This document shows positions 1 to 12,400 of a stretch of 64,000 nucleotides of DNA, one piece after another. The translations under genes and the position numbers were made by a program. Origin of the DNA: Hypoxylon rubiginosum (taxonomy: Eukaryota > Ascomycota > Sordariomycetes > Xylariales > Hypoxylaceae); the NCBI GenBank assembly GCA_902806565.1, contig CADCXA010000006.1, forward strand, positions 1,922,001 through 1,986,000, given 5' to 3'. A model generated the notes under the pieces. The model saw only the letters and a list, made by a program, of their open reading frames with translations. It had not been told where the DNA came from and ran no database searches. Every line of letters begins with the position of its first letter. Position 1 is the first letter of the stretch.

Positions 1-1505
1 GGCTCCTCCGCGACGTAGTGCAGATACGCGCCCAGCAGCTTGATGCCCTCGACGTAGTTCCGCTTATCGAGCTTCTCGTTGATCGAGTGCGCGCCGTCCG
101 TCGAGCTGCCCATCGGCAGCAGGAGCACGTTCTTGCCCGTGGCCTGCTCGAACGTGAGGGTCACGGGGATACTGTAGACGTTGTGTGTTAGCTTAGCCGG
201 AACTTGAAGGCTTTATAAACGAGGAGGAAAAAGAAAGGGGGGGGAGAATGCTCACCTGCCACCCTCGCGCGTAAAGTCCGGCTTGACGCCCCAGACGCGC
301 TCGACGGCCTTGCCGGCGGCGCGGAAGTTCCAGTGGTTGGGGCTCGCGGCCCACCACTTGCCCGTGTGCTGGGCGTACACGCGGAGCGTGTTCTTGCTGC
401 CGAGCTTGGCGAACACGTCTTTCACGTACTTGTACACCAGCTCGTTGGTCGTGTCGATCTCCATGTTGGGCACGGTCCGGATCGAGAACTTGCCGGTCAC
501 CTTGGCCGGGATCACCGTCTTGGCCCCGGGGGCCGAGAAGGCGCCCTCGACGCCGTGCACGCTCAGCGACGGGTACCGCCACCGCGCCATCAGCGTCGAC
601 TTCTTGTCCTCGAAGATGGTCGTCTTGGACCCGAGCGATTCGTGCAGCGTCTCCATCGTGAACGAGATGCCGTCGTAGAGCGTCTCCTCCTCCTTCGTCA
701 CCGGCGCCACCTGCTCCATGATGCCCGGGATCTGGATCTTGCCGTCCGTGGTGACCAGGCTGCCCAGCACGCGCACGAGGTCCGTCATGGGCTCCTGCGC
801 CGTGCCGCCGAAGACGCCGCTGTGCAGGTCCGCGCCCGGGCCCGAGATCTCGACGCTGTAGTAGTTGCATCCTCGCAGGCCGTATGTCAGACACGGCTTC
901 TCCGTGCCGAGCCAGTAGTTATCACTGATGCAGACAGCGTCCGCATCGGCAAAGTAACCCTTGCCCTCCTTTTCGATCAGCTCGTCTAATCCTTCGGAGC
1001 CGTATTCTTCCATGCCCTCGAAGCACATGAGCAGGTTGACGGGGAAGTCTACGCCGGCCTTTTGGTGTGCCTCAATGGCGTTCAGCCAGCCTAGAACCGG
1101 ACCCTTGTCGTCCGTGCTACCACGTCCAAACATGCGGCCGTCCTCGCCGACGGACAGCTTGAAGGGCTCCGTAGCCCAGCCGTCGCTCTTCTCGGCGGGC
1201 TGGACGTCGTAGTGTCCGTACACGAGGATGGTTCGCTTGCTCTTATCGCTGCCGTAGCGGGCGAGGACGACCGGGGGAAGGTCAAGCTCGGGATTGTCAG
1301 GTTGCTTACCGAGGGGTCGCAGTTCGACGTCGGCGCCCAGAGCCTTGAGCTCGGCCTCTAGGAAGTGAGCCATGCGGACGACATCAGGGCGGCGGGAGGC
1401 GTCTGACGAGACGGAGGGAATAGCAACGGCTTTGCTAAGACGGTCGATAAAGTGCGACGAGAGATTGTCGACTTGGGAGAAGTAGCCGTCGAGTTGGGGC
1501 GCCAT
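1..1505 (-). CDS. DUG1: Cys-Gly metallodipeptidase, Dug1/CNDP type (M20 family), 3' end outside the window
   Basis: Zinc dipeptidase expected to split Cys-Gly in cytosolic glutathione breakdown. Exons 1505-256 and 171-1, with an 84-nt intron (GTGAGC donor, CTACAG acceptor) that restores the reading EGG-SIPVT. Visible M20 features are the metal-site motif GHYDVQPA, the DDKGP motif, the acidic pair in [11 protein letters not shown] and the dimerisation-domain motif [11 protein letters not shown]. The terminal exon reads [14 protein letters not shown] and runs off the left edge shortly before the expected stop. The ATG at 1505 gives the usual family N-terminus (MAPQLDGYF). The frame stays open upstream to another ATG at 1691, adding 62 residues that are rich in Arg, Ser and Thr and lack acids, like a mitochondrial presequence. 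Family assignment is secure; start choice is not. Confidence 0.93.
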
Positions 1506-2191
1506 CTTGCGGGATTGGTGATTTCGAAGGGCGGGTGTCAAGTAAGTTCTTCTCGTGATCGAAGATGCAAGTGGTATATGTGTAAAAGAAGGTGAGGAGA
1601 GAATCGGTCTTACGAAGGAAGACGAGGCTAGGGGTAGATACGGACGTAGATGCGTCAATGGTGAGAGTCGTGTGAGAGTAGTGCGGGGCATTTGTGTCTT
1701 GTCTTGGTCGTTGGAGGGGCGAATGGAAGACGAGCTATTGCGACTTTCGACTTTCTGGGCAGCAATTCCAGTAGTCAGTTCAGGGTTCAGGCTATCCAAG
1801 TACTATATGCAGAAGGTACCTAAACTGTTACCTTCCCATCTACCCTAGGTCTTAGGTAGGTCTATAAAGAAGGTAGGCTGGTAAGTTGATAGGCCAACGG
1901 TTATCGATGGCTTTGGTACTGTCATGCCAAGTACCTATTTATAGCATATATGCATTTACGTCCACTTATATCATGCATCTATTCATGTACCTAACCAGAA
2001 AAGGCACCTCATACATGTGTGTGTAGGGTTAGATGTGGTGGTATAAGACGAGAAGAGTCTAAGTACCTAGGTAGGGATCCTACCCCAGAGGGCCAGAGTT
2101 GACAATTTTTTATATTTTACAGCTTTGTCTAATATACAATGTATATACATGCCGTCATCGTAATGTATGTACATCTTACAATCGCCAGTAC
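1506..2191. other. Intergenic, 5' side of the dipeptidase gene
   Basis: Holds the possible upstream in-frame start of the dipeptidase (ATG 1691, minus strand) and a TACCTAGGTAGGG palindrome copy at 2064-2076. AT-rich otherwise. No other coding signal seen. Confidence 0.5.
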
Positions 2192-4411
2192 TCAAATAAT
2201 ATACCGAACAGCCTTTGGCTTCTTTTGTTTCTCCGGCTTCTCTGCCTTCAGGGGTATCTCCACAGTGAGCGACTCTCTCATCGACGGAGACACGATGGTT
2301 CCCTCCTTCAAAAGCTTGTGTATCTTCCTATCCTTTGCCAATGCTTCCGCAAGCTTGGTCGCAAACGGATCGCTTGGTCTCATGCCCCCTGCTTGATCCA
2401 CGTATTTAGTTGCCATGTGCGTTGCGTTGAGCTTGTCCGAATGGCATGTTCGCATCTCTGCTAATTCCGCTTGTCCGAATATCACGTCTTCCCAAGACTT
2501 TAGAAGAGCACGTCGCGCGCTCGAAGGCCGCTCCTCTCGGAGAAGTATCGTCATAGCATGTCGCATCTTGGGGTTTGTTAGTCCCACAAGAGCCGAGTAT
2601 CGCCAAATCACCCGCAGCATGTTAGGGTATCGTCTCGTCCACGCTGCTCGGAACAACAGATGATAAGTGGTACGGTTTGGCTGCAACCAGGGCATTGAAT
2701 ACCGCGACAATATTGAACGTACTGTTTCCACCTTTTCTATTATGGTCCGAGTATGAGTCAACATGGTGTTGAGCAGGACGGCATCTGGTGAAGCAATACG
2801 TTCGGTACAAACTAGGTCCCACAATGCATTGCAAGCATCCAGCTGGCCGTGTGTGCCAAGTACGTGAAAGATCCGATTGAGAGTCATTGTGTCTAGCCAC
2901 CCAATTCCGAACCTTTTGTTTTGGACCTTGATGAACTGCTTGATATCAAACTCTGTGGTCGAAAGGTGGCGCTCGAGATCGAGCATTGCCATCTGCCTGC
3001 CTATCGCGCGGCGTACCGACGGATTACGAGTTAGTCTCTTGACCCTCACTTTCGCCGCGATGTATGACTTGACTGAAGCATTCTCTATCATCGCCAGAAA
3101 CGCCACCCATGCACCACCCTGTAGCGCGTAGCCTTTCCGAACCATCGTCTTCAATATTGCGTCGAAGCCATTCAGGTCTCTAGCTTTCGATGCACTGACG
3201 AGGAATGCATTGAATATCTCGGCGTCCATAGGCAGATTTAACGATTCCGCTTGATTAAAGATCGACCGGGATGCTTGACGAAACCCACTACCCCTAGACT
3301 CTATAAAGTTGATAGCCAACTTTAGGGCAGACAGGGAAGCGGCCGATCGGCTTTTTTCCGACGTGAATAGGTCGAGTAGCAGTGAGACGACTGTCCCTTG
3401 ATGATCGGGACCGTCTGGGTATAATGATCGGGATAGGTGGGATGGAACTCGGCCACGAACCAATGCGGCGACGTATTCCCCAAAGGAAACTTTGGTCCAT
3501 TCTGTAGGACGCGCGATTTCGTCGGCTCGCTTGGTCAATGAGTAATGCTTATAGTGTTTGTACTCGGTAAACTTAGAGACGGAAGTTTGCACCGTCATTG
3601 TCTTGTTGTCGATTGCAACCTCGCCAGCGGCTATGAGTCGGATCCCTGGCCGCTTCTCTGTAGCCCCCCTCCATACTTCTAACATTAGTGATTCCCATGA
3701 CGGATCGGAGACCCTGACGGCAGTAATTTTCCCCATAAGCCCAACGATATCTATGAGCGACTTTCGTACCGAATCCTCAGAGCCGGTCAATTTAAGAATT
3801 AACTCGCCATTTTCGGAGCTAATCTCTTCGATCTGGATGAGGCTTTCATTCCTTCGGCATATTTCAGCGAGGTTTGTGTCTGGTTCCGAGAGTAGCCTGT
3901 ATGTTTCTGCTGCGATGCCACGGCCAATGATAACTCGAAAGTTCAATGTTTCTCCAACAGTACGTGTATGCCGTAGCATGAAATGCAAGGTCGAGCGCCA
4001 GTGACTCGCAGGGTTCGAAGCAGCTTCATGATTAGCGTCGTACAAGTGTTGCCTTGCTGCGCTTCTTCTATGCTTGCGCAAGCTGCTAAGTGACTTGCGC
4101 CTGTCGGTAAATGTAACTGGTGGCTTCACGAGTACGGATTGCTTCGGATGGAAACCAGATCTCTGCCGAATAACTCGTCGGCGCAAAGCCCTCAAGAACC
4201 AAGAAGGAGTCTTGCCCTGTAATATCGTGGCCGGCGTGTCTGGTAACGTTTCTGTCTCCTTATGAGGAGTCGAGAGCCATCGTCGGGAACTCGGTTGTCG
4301 AAGTCGTTGGAATGAAAATGGATTGTGCTGCTCCCTGGGAATCAAGGAGAGCTCCTTAACACGAGTCGTGTGGGTTCTAGCTCTCCATAGTAACCTGAAT
4401 CCCAGGGACAT
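2192..4411 (-). CDS. Mitochondrial pentatricopeptide-repeat-like protein
   Basis: Single-exon ORF of 739 codons from an ATG at 4411. The first about 48 residues are basic, lack acids and end in RRWLST, as expected for a mitochondrial presequence. The C-terminal half (from about residue 340) is built of paired-helix stretches typical of degenerate PPR repeats, for example DAEIFNAFLVSASKARD and PNRTTYHLLFRAAWTRR. The middle (about 130-300) shows no motif I recognise. PPR proteins bind organelle RNA and act in mitochondrial RNA processing or translation, so that role is likely. The specific orthologue is not identified. No intron is needed. Tandem with, and same strand as, the phosphatase gene upstream. 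Confidence 0.75.
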   Translation of the reverse strand: MSLGFRLLWRARTHTTRVKELSLIPREQHNPFSFQRLRQPSSRRWLSTPHKETETLPDTPATILQGKTPSWFLRALRRRVIRQRSGFHPKQSVLVKPPVTFTDRRKSLSSLRKHRRSAARQHLYDANHEAASNPASHWRSTLHFMLRHTRTVGETLNFRVIIGRGIAAETYRLLSEPDTNLAEICRRNESLIQIEEISSENGELILKLTGSEDSVRKSLIDIVGLMGKITAVRVSDPSWESLMLEVWRGATEKRPGIRLIAAGEVAIDNKTMTVQTSVSKFTEYKHYKHYSLTKRADEIARPTEWTKVSFGEYVAALVRGRVPSHLSRSLYPDGPDHQGTVVSLLLDLFTSEKSRSAASLSALKLAINFIESRGSGFRQASRSIFNQAESLNLPMDAEIFNAFLVSASKARDLNGFDAILKTMVRKGYALQGGAWVAFLAMIENASVKSYIAAKVRVKRLTRNPSVRRAIGRQMAMLDLERHLSTTEFDIKQFIKVQNKRFGIGWLDTMTLNRIFHVLGTHGQLDACNALWDLVCTERIASPDAVLLNTMLTHTRTIIEKVETVRSILSRYSMPWLQPNRTTYHLLFRAAWTRRYPNMLRVIWRYSALVGLTNPKMRHAMTILLREERPSSARRALLKSWEDVIFGQAELAEMRTCHSDKLNATHMATKYVDQAGGMRPSDPFATKLAEALAKDRKIHKLLKEGTIVSPSMRESLTVEIPLKAEKPEKQKKPKAVRYII

Positions 4412-5195
4412 TGGCTATAAATAGAGCATTCTCTGCCTCAAATGTCGGGCATGTTTTCTTGGTAGAGGTTTTTGCTAGATTTTCAAAAATTTCGATCTTA
4501 GGTAACTCGGCCTGGAGCTATTGAGTAAAAGTGGAACTAGTCTTGCACTTGGAACCGGCCGGCAAGTTCCGATCACGCCGTCCAGCATTACATAATATTT
4601 CGCCTAGATAAGGTATATCTTGGGCATCCATAAAAAGGGGCCATGAGGAAATGTCACATTCATTGTCATCCAGGTACCAAGGTTACGTACCTAGGTAGGT
4701 ACTAAAGACACAGCATTTCGGTTGGCATTAATGCATTTTCGTCAACATGCTACACTCATAAGAAAACTATAGAATTGATGCATGTGCGAGTGTTCCCGCA
4801 GTTCTCACAGCATACGGAACACTCCAAGCTGTGGAGATTTCCGATGAGCTGTGATGTAATTCGCCCAACACCTCCTAAGACTTGTTCGTGAGGGGTTTGA
4901 CGACTCGGTAGCTTCAGTGGTCATATCGCGTGTCTCGAGTTCTTCTGGTGTGTCAATCTCCTTTATGGGAGAATACGGGTTCCACACTTGATCCATTCCC
5001 ACCCCATTTCCTTCTGGTAATTCCCACATGTTCCAAACAAACAAAACTCTTCGTTGCTCTGTCATAACCGTACCTAGTAATTCCGTGGATGTGCGGGTCG
5101 AATCCTAACAAATCGGCGGGCGAACAGGGTTAAATCGCCCAAAGGTACAGCCCTGACACTATCCTGCCTTATCGAATTTGTACGCCAATCATTCT
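4412..5195. other. Intergenic between PPR-like and PP2C genes
   Basis: Contains the PPR-like promoter side and the 3' flank of the phosphatase gene. A TACCTAGGTAGGTA palindrome lies at 4688-4701. An ATG-started open frame of 86 codons (4805-5065, minus) has no recognisable family and is not called. Confidence 0.4.
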
Positions 5196-7120
5196 TTAAG
5201 ATGCGGCAGCGGCTTCTGGCTTCGCCTCCTTGGGCTCCTCCTTAGCAGCTATCTCCGCTGCGGTCGAAGTATTTGTAAGGGTTGATTCAGTAGTCTTCGC
5301 TTGAGACTTGTCTTCCTGCTTCTTGGCGCGCGGAGGAGGCGAAGGAGCTCTGGGCGGAGGTTGGCTCGAATCGCTCTCTTCCTCACCGGATGGCGTCTTA
5401 GACACTTGACTTGCCAAATCCTTGTCTTCTTCGGAGTTATCAAACATCTCGGTGTCATCCGAATCGGTAAGAACTTCGGTACCATCACCCAGGAAGATGA
5501 TGCGACCTTTATACCCGCCGATTCCGAAAGTCTTATTCGACTTATTCTCCATGTCAACGTCATATCCACTGTCACTGTCTTCGTGGAAGTTATGATGCAC
5601 ACCAGGTCCCCGGAATTCAGCTGAGTCTCAATGTCAGTTTTATGAATTATCCAGAGACCCCGGGCTTTAAGAAGGCATACCGTATTCAGGAGGGGCACAA
5701 GGGCCGTCGCCTTTAGCCACGCGGCTGGCAACCTCTTCGTACCATTGCTCCTTACTTCTGCCTCTTAAGAAGCCCACGATGACCATCGTCATGTTGTCAC
5801 ATCCAACCCCACCAGTCTCCGAATTCGATGCCAGGCAGTTGTCCATCATGTTTTCACAGATCTTGTCCAATTCCTGCTTTGCGGCAATACCCCTCCTAAC
5901 GAATTCAACGACCGCTTGCGAAGACTGGCAGTCCCAAATACCTAAAATCAGGGTCAGCTACACCTAGCACCTAGCCAGTCACTCGGAACGAAAATCAAAC
6001 ATACCATCACAGGCAATGACCAAGAACTCGTCGTCGTCGCCGATCTCGTGCGCGACTACATCAGGGTATGCGGTCACTATTTGTTGTTCAGGCGCAAGCT
6101 CGGCGCTTTTCTTGAACTCGAAATCTCCAATGGCTCGAGACAGGGCAAGATTGCCGTTGACACGCCCAAAGTCGACAAAGCCACCTGCGGCAGTAATACG
6201 AGCTTTTTCACCTACGGAAACAAACAAAGACATATTAGCGATTACCGATGGCACAGGGGTGTCGAATAACTATGCTGACCTTCGTTCTGCGGTTTATGGT
6301 CGAAGGAGAGCGGTTTCGCTCGACCTTTAACGCCCAAGACGCTTCTCGAATCGCCAGCATTTGCCTATCGAAATAAATTAGCTACATGTCAGGGATGCAA
6401 AGGTGGTGCAGTACGAACGATGAATATCTTCTCGCTGGTAATTAGGCCGCAGCAGGCAGTGCAGCCGGACACTTCCTCCTCGTATTGAGGATCTAAGCAG
6501 ATGTTAGACTCGGATACGACGCAATTAGTTTTGTGTGGTAAAATTCCATACCGCTCAATATTGCCCGATCAGTCGCGAGGAATGTATCCTTCAGAGATTG
6601 TTCATAGCTGCCAGCCTTGAACGTGTCTTGCTTCTTGAGAATATCGAATATGTTCTTGCCCGCGAACTGGGCGACCTTATCTCCACCGTGTCCATCGAAG
6701 ACGCCAAAGAACGATAGCCGCGAAGGGTGGACCTTCTTTTCGTTATCGCTCTGGGGCGTCAAGAGGTCGAGAATAGTGCAGTGGGCATCCTCCATGCTAA
6801 TACGCCATCCTTGCATGGCAGACACGCCGTACAACAGTCGGTCATCTTCGCCCTTGTCGGAAGCCTAGGTAAAAGTAGCCAAGTCAGCACCAATCCGTCC
6901 CAATACAAAGTGATGCATTGTATGTAATATAGGATAGCACAAGATCTCGCGGGATGCGATATGTTGTTTGGCGAGGCCCTCAGCCAAGCGCGGAGTCACG
7001 GGGTACCCTGGCAGGGCGCGGGGAACGGGGAACAGATGGGAGAGGGCGCAATTGAACGAGTCAGTATAGAAAATAGTAGCATACCTTGTCGACGACAGGC
7101 TCGGAGAGGGTTTGACCCAT
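5196..7120 (-). CDS. PTC2: PP2C-type Ser/Thr protein phosphatase, Ptc2/Ptc3-like
   Basis: Metal-dependent phosphatase of the Ptc2/Ptc3 group, which in yeasts down-regulates stress MAPK and checkpoint kinases. Seven exons: 7120-7085, 6864-6552, 6492-6419, 6364-6280, 6211-6005, 5941-5681, 5620-5196, giving 466 residues. The start MGQTLSEPVV is the conserved, potentially myristoylated N-terminus of the family and sits alone in a 12-codon exon. PP2C motifs in order: SMEDAH, FGVFDGHGGD, ANAGDSR, ITAAGGFVDFGRVNGNLALSRAIGD, ACDGIWD and GCDNMT, so the metal-binding Asp residues are present. The last 130 residues are acidic, then Pro/Ser and Lys/Glu/Ala-rich, as in other filamentous fungal Ptc2. The intron after exon 3 uses a weak GTTCGT donor. 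All junctions keep frame. Confidence 0.93.
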
Positions 7121-9496
7121 AGCGAAAAAGAATTTATTTATGTCGCAGCGCGTAGGCTCAGTAGGCTCAGTGTGGTCGGATGGGCATGTACGGAGGAGGG
7201 GCAAGTATCGTGGCTTTGCGTCTTTGCGTCTTTGCGTTGCTGATCGTCAGAATTTTCAATCACCTCGATAGGAAATGAGTAGTAGACGAATACGGTAAAG
7301 GGCCGCGGGTAGTGTCTTGGGGAAAATGATGTATCGTAGTGTGGGAGGGGAGAAAAAAAAAGGGCACGAGGATGCGAGGATGCGCAAAAGGAATTGTGAT
7401 TCAAAGATGGTGCTGATTGCTTTTTGGTTGCCCGGTGCTAGATACTTGGACAGCAAAAAAATACAGTAGGCGGGCTTTTTAGGTAAGTTTAGGTAGAGAG
7501 GCAGAGAGGGTAGGGCGCAGCCAAGGCGGGGGTTTTGCGTTTCTCGCAGGGAATTAGAGGGAAAAAATCCGACACTACCTAGAAGCGGGCAGCCCTCTGG
7601 CAGCTGATGACTTTGATTTTTTTTTTCCCTTCTTCTTTTTACCACTACATCGTTGTCACATCCTCTACATCTTCCCCCCGAAGTACCTTGGTATGATTGT
7701 ATTGTACCTACATATCATCATAAAATCAACCTTACCTCCAGGCTTAGACCCTTACCAATTTTAGTCCTACACGTACCTACATGGCAAACAGCTTGAGGTA
7801 TCTTATAATATAAAATACTTGATGTAACATACAAACTCCTTACATTTCCCAAACGACCTCCAAGTACTTCTATAACTAAAGTTGGTACCTGCGCAGGATG
7901 GATTGGGAAAATCTTACGTTGAGGCCTATCGCAGCCTAGGCAAGTCTAGATGGGCCAAAAAAATGAACTAACAACATGCCTTAGGTATGATGTCGCCAGA
8001 AAAAATATGTTATTAGTATGCGTCACGACATCATCACCACCTTAGCGGGTTTCTAATTTCTTATTTCTCGAGGAAATCGGAATTACGAATCATACGCTAC
8101 GAATCGAAACAAAAGAGATTGATCTCGACTCGACTCCCCTGGCTCCTAAGACCTAAGATCTTAAGAACATAAGATCCTAGCCCAATATAAATTATCATGA
8201 CGCTCGGGTATCGACTCATCCTTACATCCTTACATCTGTAATACCCAATATCTTGGGTGTCCCGGTATTTCATCGGATATATATGAGCTTTGAACTCCCC
8301 CGCCTCTGAAAATCCCCAGGCACCCCTCTCCTCCCAGGTACTAGGTACCTACAGGTTTACGAGGTAACCTTACGTGCGCGATGAGTCGGAGTTATGAAAC
8401 GGAAACAATGGAGTTTTTTTTCACTTCGTACCTGTTGACAGGTGCAGCAGATGTCGCGTGTGTCCATTTTCACGACAGAGGGGAAGAGCCACGATTGCCT
8501 ACCTGCCTGCCTGCCTAGAAATGGGATGCCGCATCCTGTACAGTTTAAAGGTCCTAAATTAGGATACAATGACATGGGGTAAGTGGTCCGTGAGTTTTCC
8601 GAGCTTCTATCGCTTCTGTCTTTTGTCTTTTGTCAAACAAAAGTTCACTATTGACGGAATTCCACTCTGCCACTCTATCGCCTATGACCCCACGCAAACG
8701 GCAATGCATACAACAATGCATGCCTATAACAAACAAACAGTTTACCATGCACCGCTTCAGTTATGACTATGGATACTGTGGATGAGCCATCATAACTCCA
8801 CTCTCTCCGGGTCTCTTATCACCGAAGCCCAATTGTCGAAGCAAGGCAGCAAGGTACCTAGGTATATTCCTATATCAAGTCTCGAGACGATGGCTAAGCT
8901 TCATTCACTCATCGCTCATGTGATTTATATATCAATAATCCATCTCGATATATAGCTACCTCGATTACTCCTCCCGCGTCGGGTTGCCCGGAGAGGTAGC
9001 AGGAATGTAACCTCAACCCCCAAACCCAGAACCCAACGTCGGCCTCGGCCTGTTCCGGGTACACCGGACGACGCGCGCCTCTCGAAGTGGTAGTGTGGCA
9101 GTGCCTTCAACCTATATAGCATGGGTATCGCATGGGGAAATATTGCCTGTTCTATCGATTCTTGCCCCCAGGTTGCATATCTCGACTCGTTCGTTTCAGG
9201 CGTCATTTTACTATACATGTAAAATGTAAGCAATGTTAGGTAGGAACTATGATGCTACATCTTCTCAGTTAGGTCTTAGCAGTCCCAGCTAGAATGGTTC
9301 TCGGGACGACAACTACCTCGCCGTTAGGACGTCAGCAAGTGGTTTGCTGACATGGTCGGCGGTAGGGGATGTTCACAGTTATAACCAGCGTCCAACAGAC
9401 AGACCAGATTGCATGACAAAGTAATAGCATTATAGGTGACTAGTCGGTACCTAAGGTATCATATTTCCCTTTTTCCTCTCTCTCTTTCAGCACATA
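7121..9496. other. Long intergenic region upstream of the phosphatase
   Basis: About 2.4 kb without a supportable gene. It holds a CT-rich promoter side near 7300-7650, a direct repeat of CTTTGCGT (three units, about 7214-7238), a short CCTG run near 8500 and a TACCTAGGTA copy at 8855-8864. Open frames here lack codon structure and family similarity. Confidence 0.5.
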
Positions 9497-12400
9497 TTAG
9501 ATATAAACCGCGAAGCTCCCGTCGCTATCTCCACCGTCGTCCCAATCGTCAACGATGGTCGTTGGCGGGCGCATATCCTCCCAGACGTCGTCCTCGTCCT
9601 CGTCCTCGTCCGCCCACACGCTGCGCAGGCTCTTGGCGCTCTTCATGCTGCGCGTGGCCTTCCAGCTCTTCTTGGACGGCGTCGGATCCCCCTCCGCCCC
9701 CGACGTGCTATTGTTACTGTTGGTATAGTTGGGGTTGTAGTTGTAGTACGACGACCCGTTGGGCCGGTCCGCCAGCGGCACCCGGCCTCCGCGCGACGAC
9801 GGCGTCTCGGGCAGCGGCCGGTTCGGCGGGCCCCAGCTGTTCTCCGTCGACGGCGTCGCGGACGCCAGCGCCCGGTTCTCGCTCCCCACGGCGATCTGCG
9901 TGCGCACCGAGGACGACCCGTCGGATCTCGAGCTAATCGATGGCGTATGGTACAGAATGTTGCCCGCGTTACGCGACGGCCGGCGCTCGAACCCGGCTTT
10001 ACCGCCTTTGGGCGTCGCGAGTGCCGATGTAGGCGGTAGTCTGGGCAGTTCGCTCGAAGTATTGGCAGGCGACGTATTTGCGATGCCCACCATGTTCACG
10101 TTTACGGACGTGTTGCTAGGCTGCAGCCACTGGTCCGGGGAGAGGAGATCCCGGTCGATCTCGTGTTTTATCCAGTTGTCCTCGTAGATCATCTCGGCCA
10201 GCGGTTCCCTGCCCGGAGCGGCTTTTCTAGGCTCGGTGATGATAAGGTCTTTGTACGCGATGCCGAGGGAGTTCCTCGCGAGCCGATCCCACGACGAGTC
10301 GCTCTCGCGAGGGTCCGCGGGATCTTCGAGCGTCGGCGGCAGCTCCGGGCTCTCGTTTATGATAGGCTCCGGGGAACGAGTGATTAACCCGAAGTTCTGA
10401 GGCGATTTGGTGACCGACCGGGCGCTGAAGAGCGGCGAGGAGTCGCCCAATCGGGAGTTCCTGCTCATCTGCCGCACCTCGCCCGGTCTGCTCGGTATAT
10501 GTATTATAGTCGGTCTCGCGACCAGATTCGTACTCGTTGTGGCCTCCTCCTCCCCTACGCCGGATATTCCTGAAGTCAGGATACTTGTGCGAGTCGTCTG
10601 GCCCGTCGCGTCGCTGAGGATACTATGTCTCTTACTCTCGTCGGGCACTGGGGTTCCGCTCTGTCTCTTCCAGAGATTAGATAGCCTTTGACCGACACCG
10701 CGAATGCCCAGACCCGAATCTTGCTCCTGTTGCTGTTGCTGTGTTGGCGTTGGCCGTACAGCATACCCTACCGCGGGTGGCACCGCATTATCCGAGCCAG
10801 AGTCATACTTTTCAGCCATCGTATAGGCAATCTCTGGCGTGTTCTGTATGCTAAAGGGCTCTGAATTCAGCGGTACCTGAAGGCCTCGGAATGCCTCGCT
10901 CTGAGGTGTCCGAATAATAGAGTACGCGCGCGCTTCCGCGATATATGCGTCACCTGACCCGAGGCTGGTGTCCGACAGCAAGCTTACTTCGTCTGTTCCG
11001 CCGATTCCTTGCGGAGATAGTTGGTTACGTTGTCCTGCAGACCAAGAGCTCCTCGTCTCCATAATGTCACTATGTTCGGGTGATCTCGCCGCGGAATACA
11101 TGGCCATCATAGCGTGAGGAGCTGGGTTCCCAACTAGACTCGACGTGGCCTGCGAGGATTGCTGGTTCGAAACGGCTGCGGATGCACCACTATTCTGCGC
11201 TGATATGCTACTGTTGGAAAGACGCGGCGGTCCTATGTCCAACATTTGCCTCCCGGCGTATCCAGAACCCTTGCCTGGGCTGTCGGGGCGGTTGAACACG
11301 AAGCTTCCCGGTATGGGGCCAGACACCTTGTGAATGCTGACCCCCGCACGATGTTGCCGCTGCCTTCGAATGTAAAAGAGGAGAGCTATGATTCCGATAA
11401 ATGTTAAGGCAATTGGTATAATAAGTAACCACAGAAGATTCTTGTTCGGGCCTTCGTCGTTGGCATGTTTCGGCTCGGCACTCGGTGTAGGCGAGATGGT
11501 GGGAGAGGGAGAAGTGGAGGCGACGTGTATGTTCATGGACTTGGTTTCCGTGTCACTTGTATGCTTGGATGCAGCCTTGAAAGCAACATGCGACGCGGAT
11601 TCAGCCTTCGCCGAATTGGCTTTGGGAACGGTTCCCGAGAGGATCAACGAAGAAGCGTTAAACTCGGCCCAAGGCGCATTCGGATCGTCATCTACTGTGA
11701 CCATGATATCCGAGGCGTTGGATAAATATTTCTTCAGATCAAAAGAAAAGTCGCTGCCCGACACCAAATTGAGATCCGGTAGATCGGAGACGAATAATCC
11801 AAACTTGATCGAGACCGTCAAGTTCAGAGTGTCAGTGAACTTGTCAATGACGGCTATGGTGATGTTGGTCGACTCGGCATTCGAATCGGGAGTACCGTCC
11901 AACTTCCAGGTCTTGTTGTCGAAGGACAACCAAGAGGGTAGATCGAGGGCAGATATCGCCGTGACATCTTCTGTCTTCACAGTCTTGTTATCAAGCTTCA
12001 GCACGTCAGGCAAATCCTCGTATACAAGAGGCTTCCCTGGCGTCGCATTGAGCTTAACCACCGATGGATCAGCAGTTAGTTCATGGCTCCCGACCACGAG
12101 CGAGAAAGACGCTGAGACAGACGCGAATCCGACGACATCCGATGCGACTAGTTGAAATGTAAAGGTCTGTGGGGGTTGGATAAGCGACTCAAAAGGGGGC
12201 GTCTCCCCTGAAAATGAGAGCTTTTCGCTGTTGAATGATATCCACGAAGGTAGAGGCGTATTATCGCCGGTTAGGGCATAGAAGTTGAGTCCACCATTTC
12301 CATTGGCGGTTTTGAATGTGTCCTCCGCGAAGGTGAAGGAGAAGGGTTTCGAAGGGTGAAGGTGCAAAGACGAAGGGGCTATATACGTCCCGAATTTCGG

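Noticed and set aside
4805..5065. ATG-started 86-codon open frame on the minus strand
   Set aside because: No recognisable domain, no targeting signal and no partner exon. It lies in the 3' flank of the phosphatase gene and may be chance.
11388..12155. 255-codon frame antisense to the AXL2-like gene
   Set aside because: Complement of a well-supported coding exon, with no features of its own.
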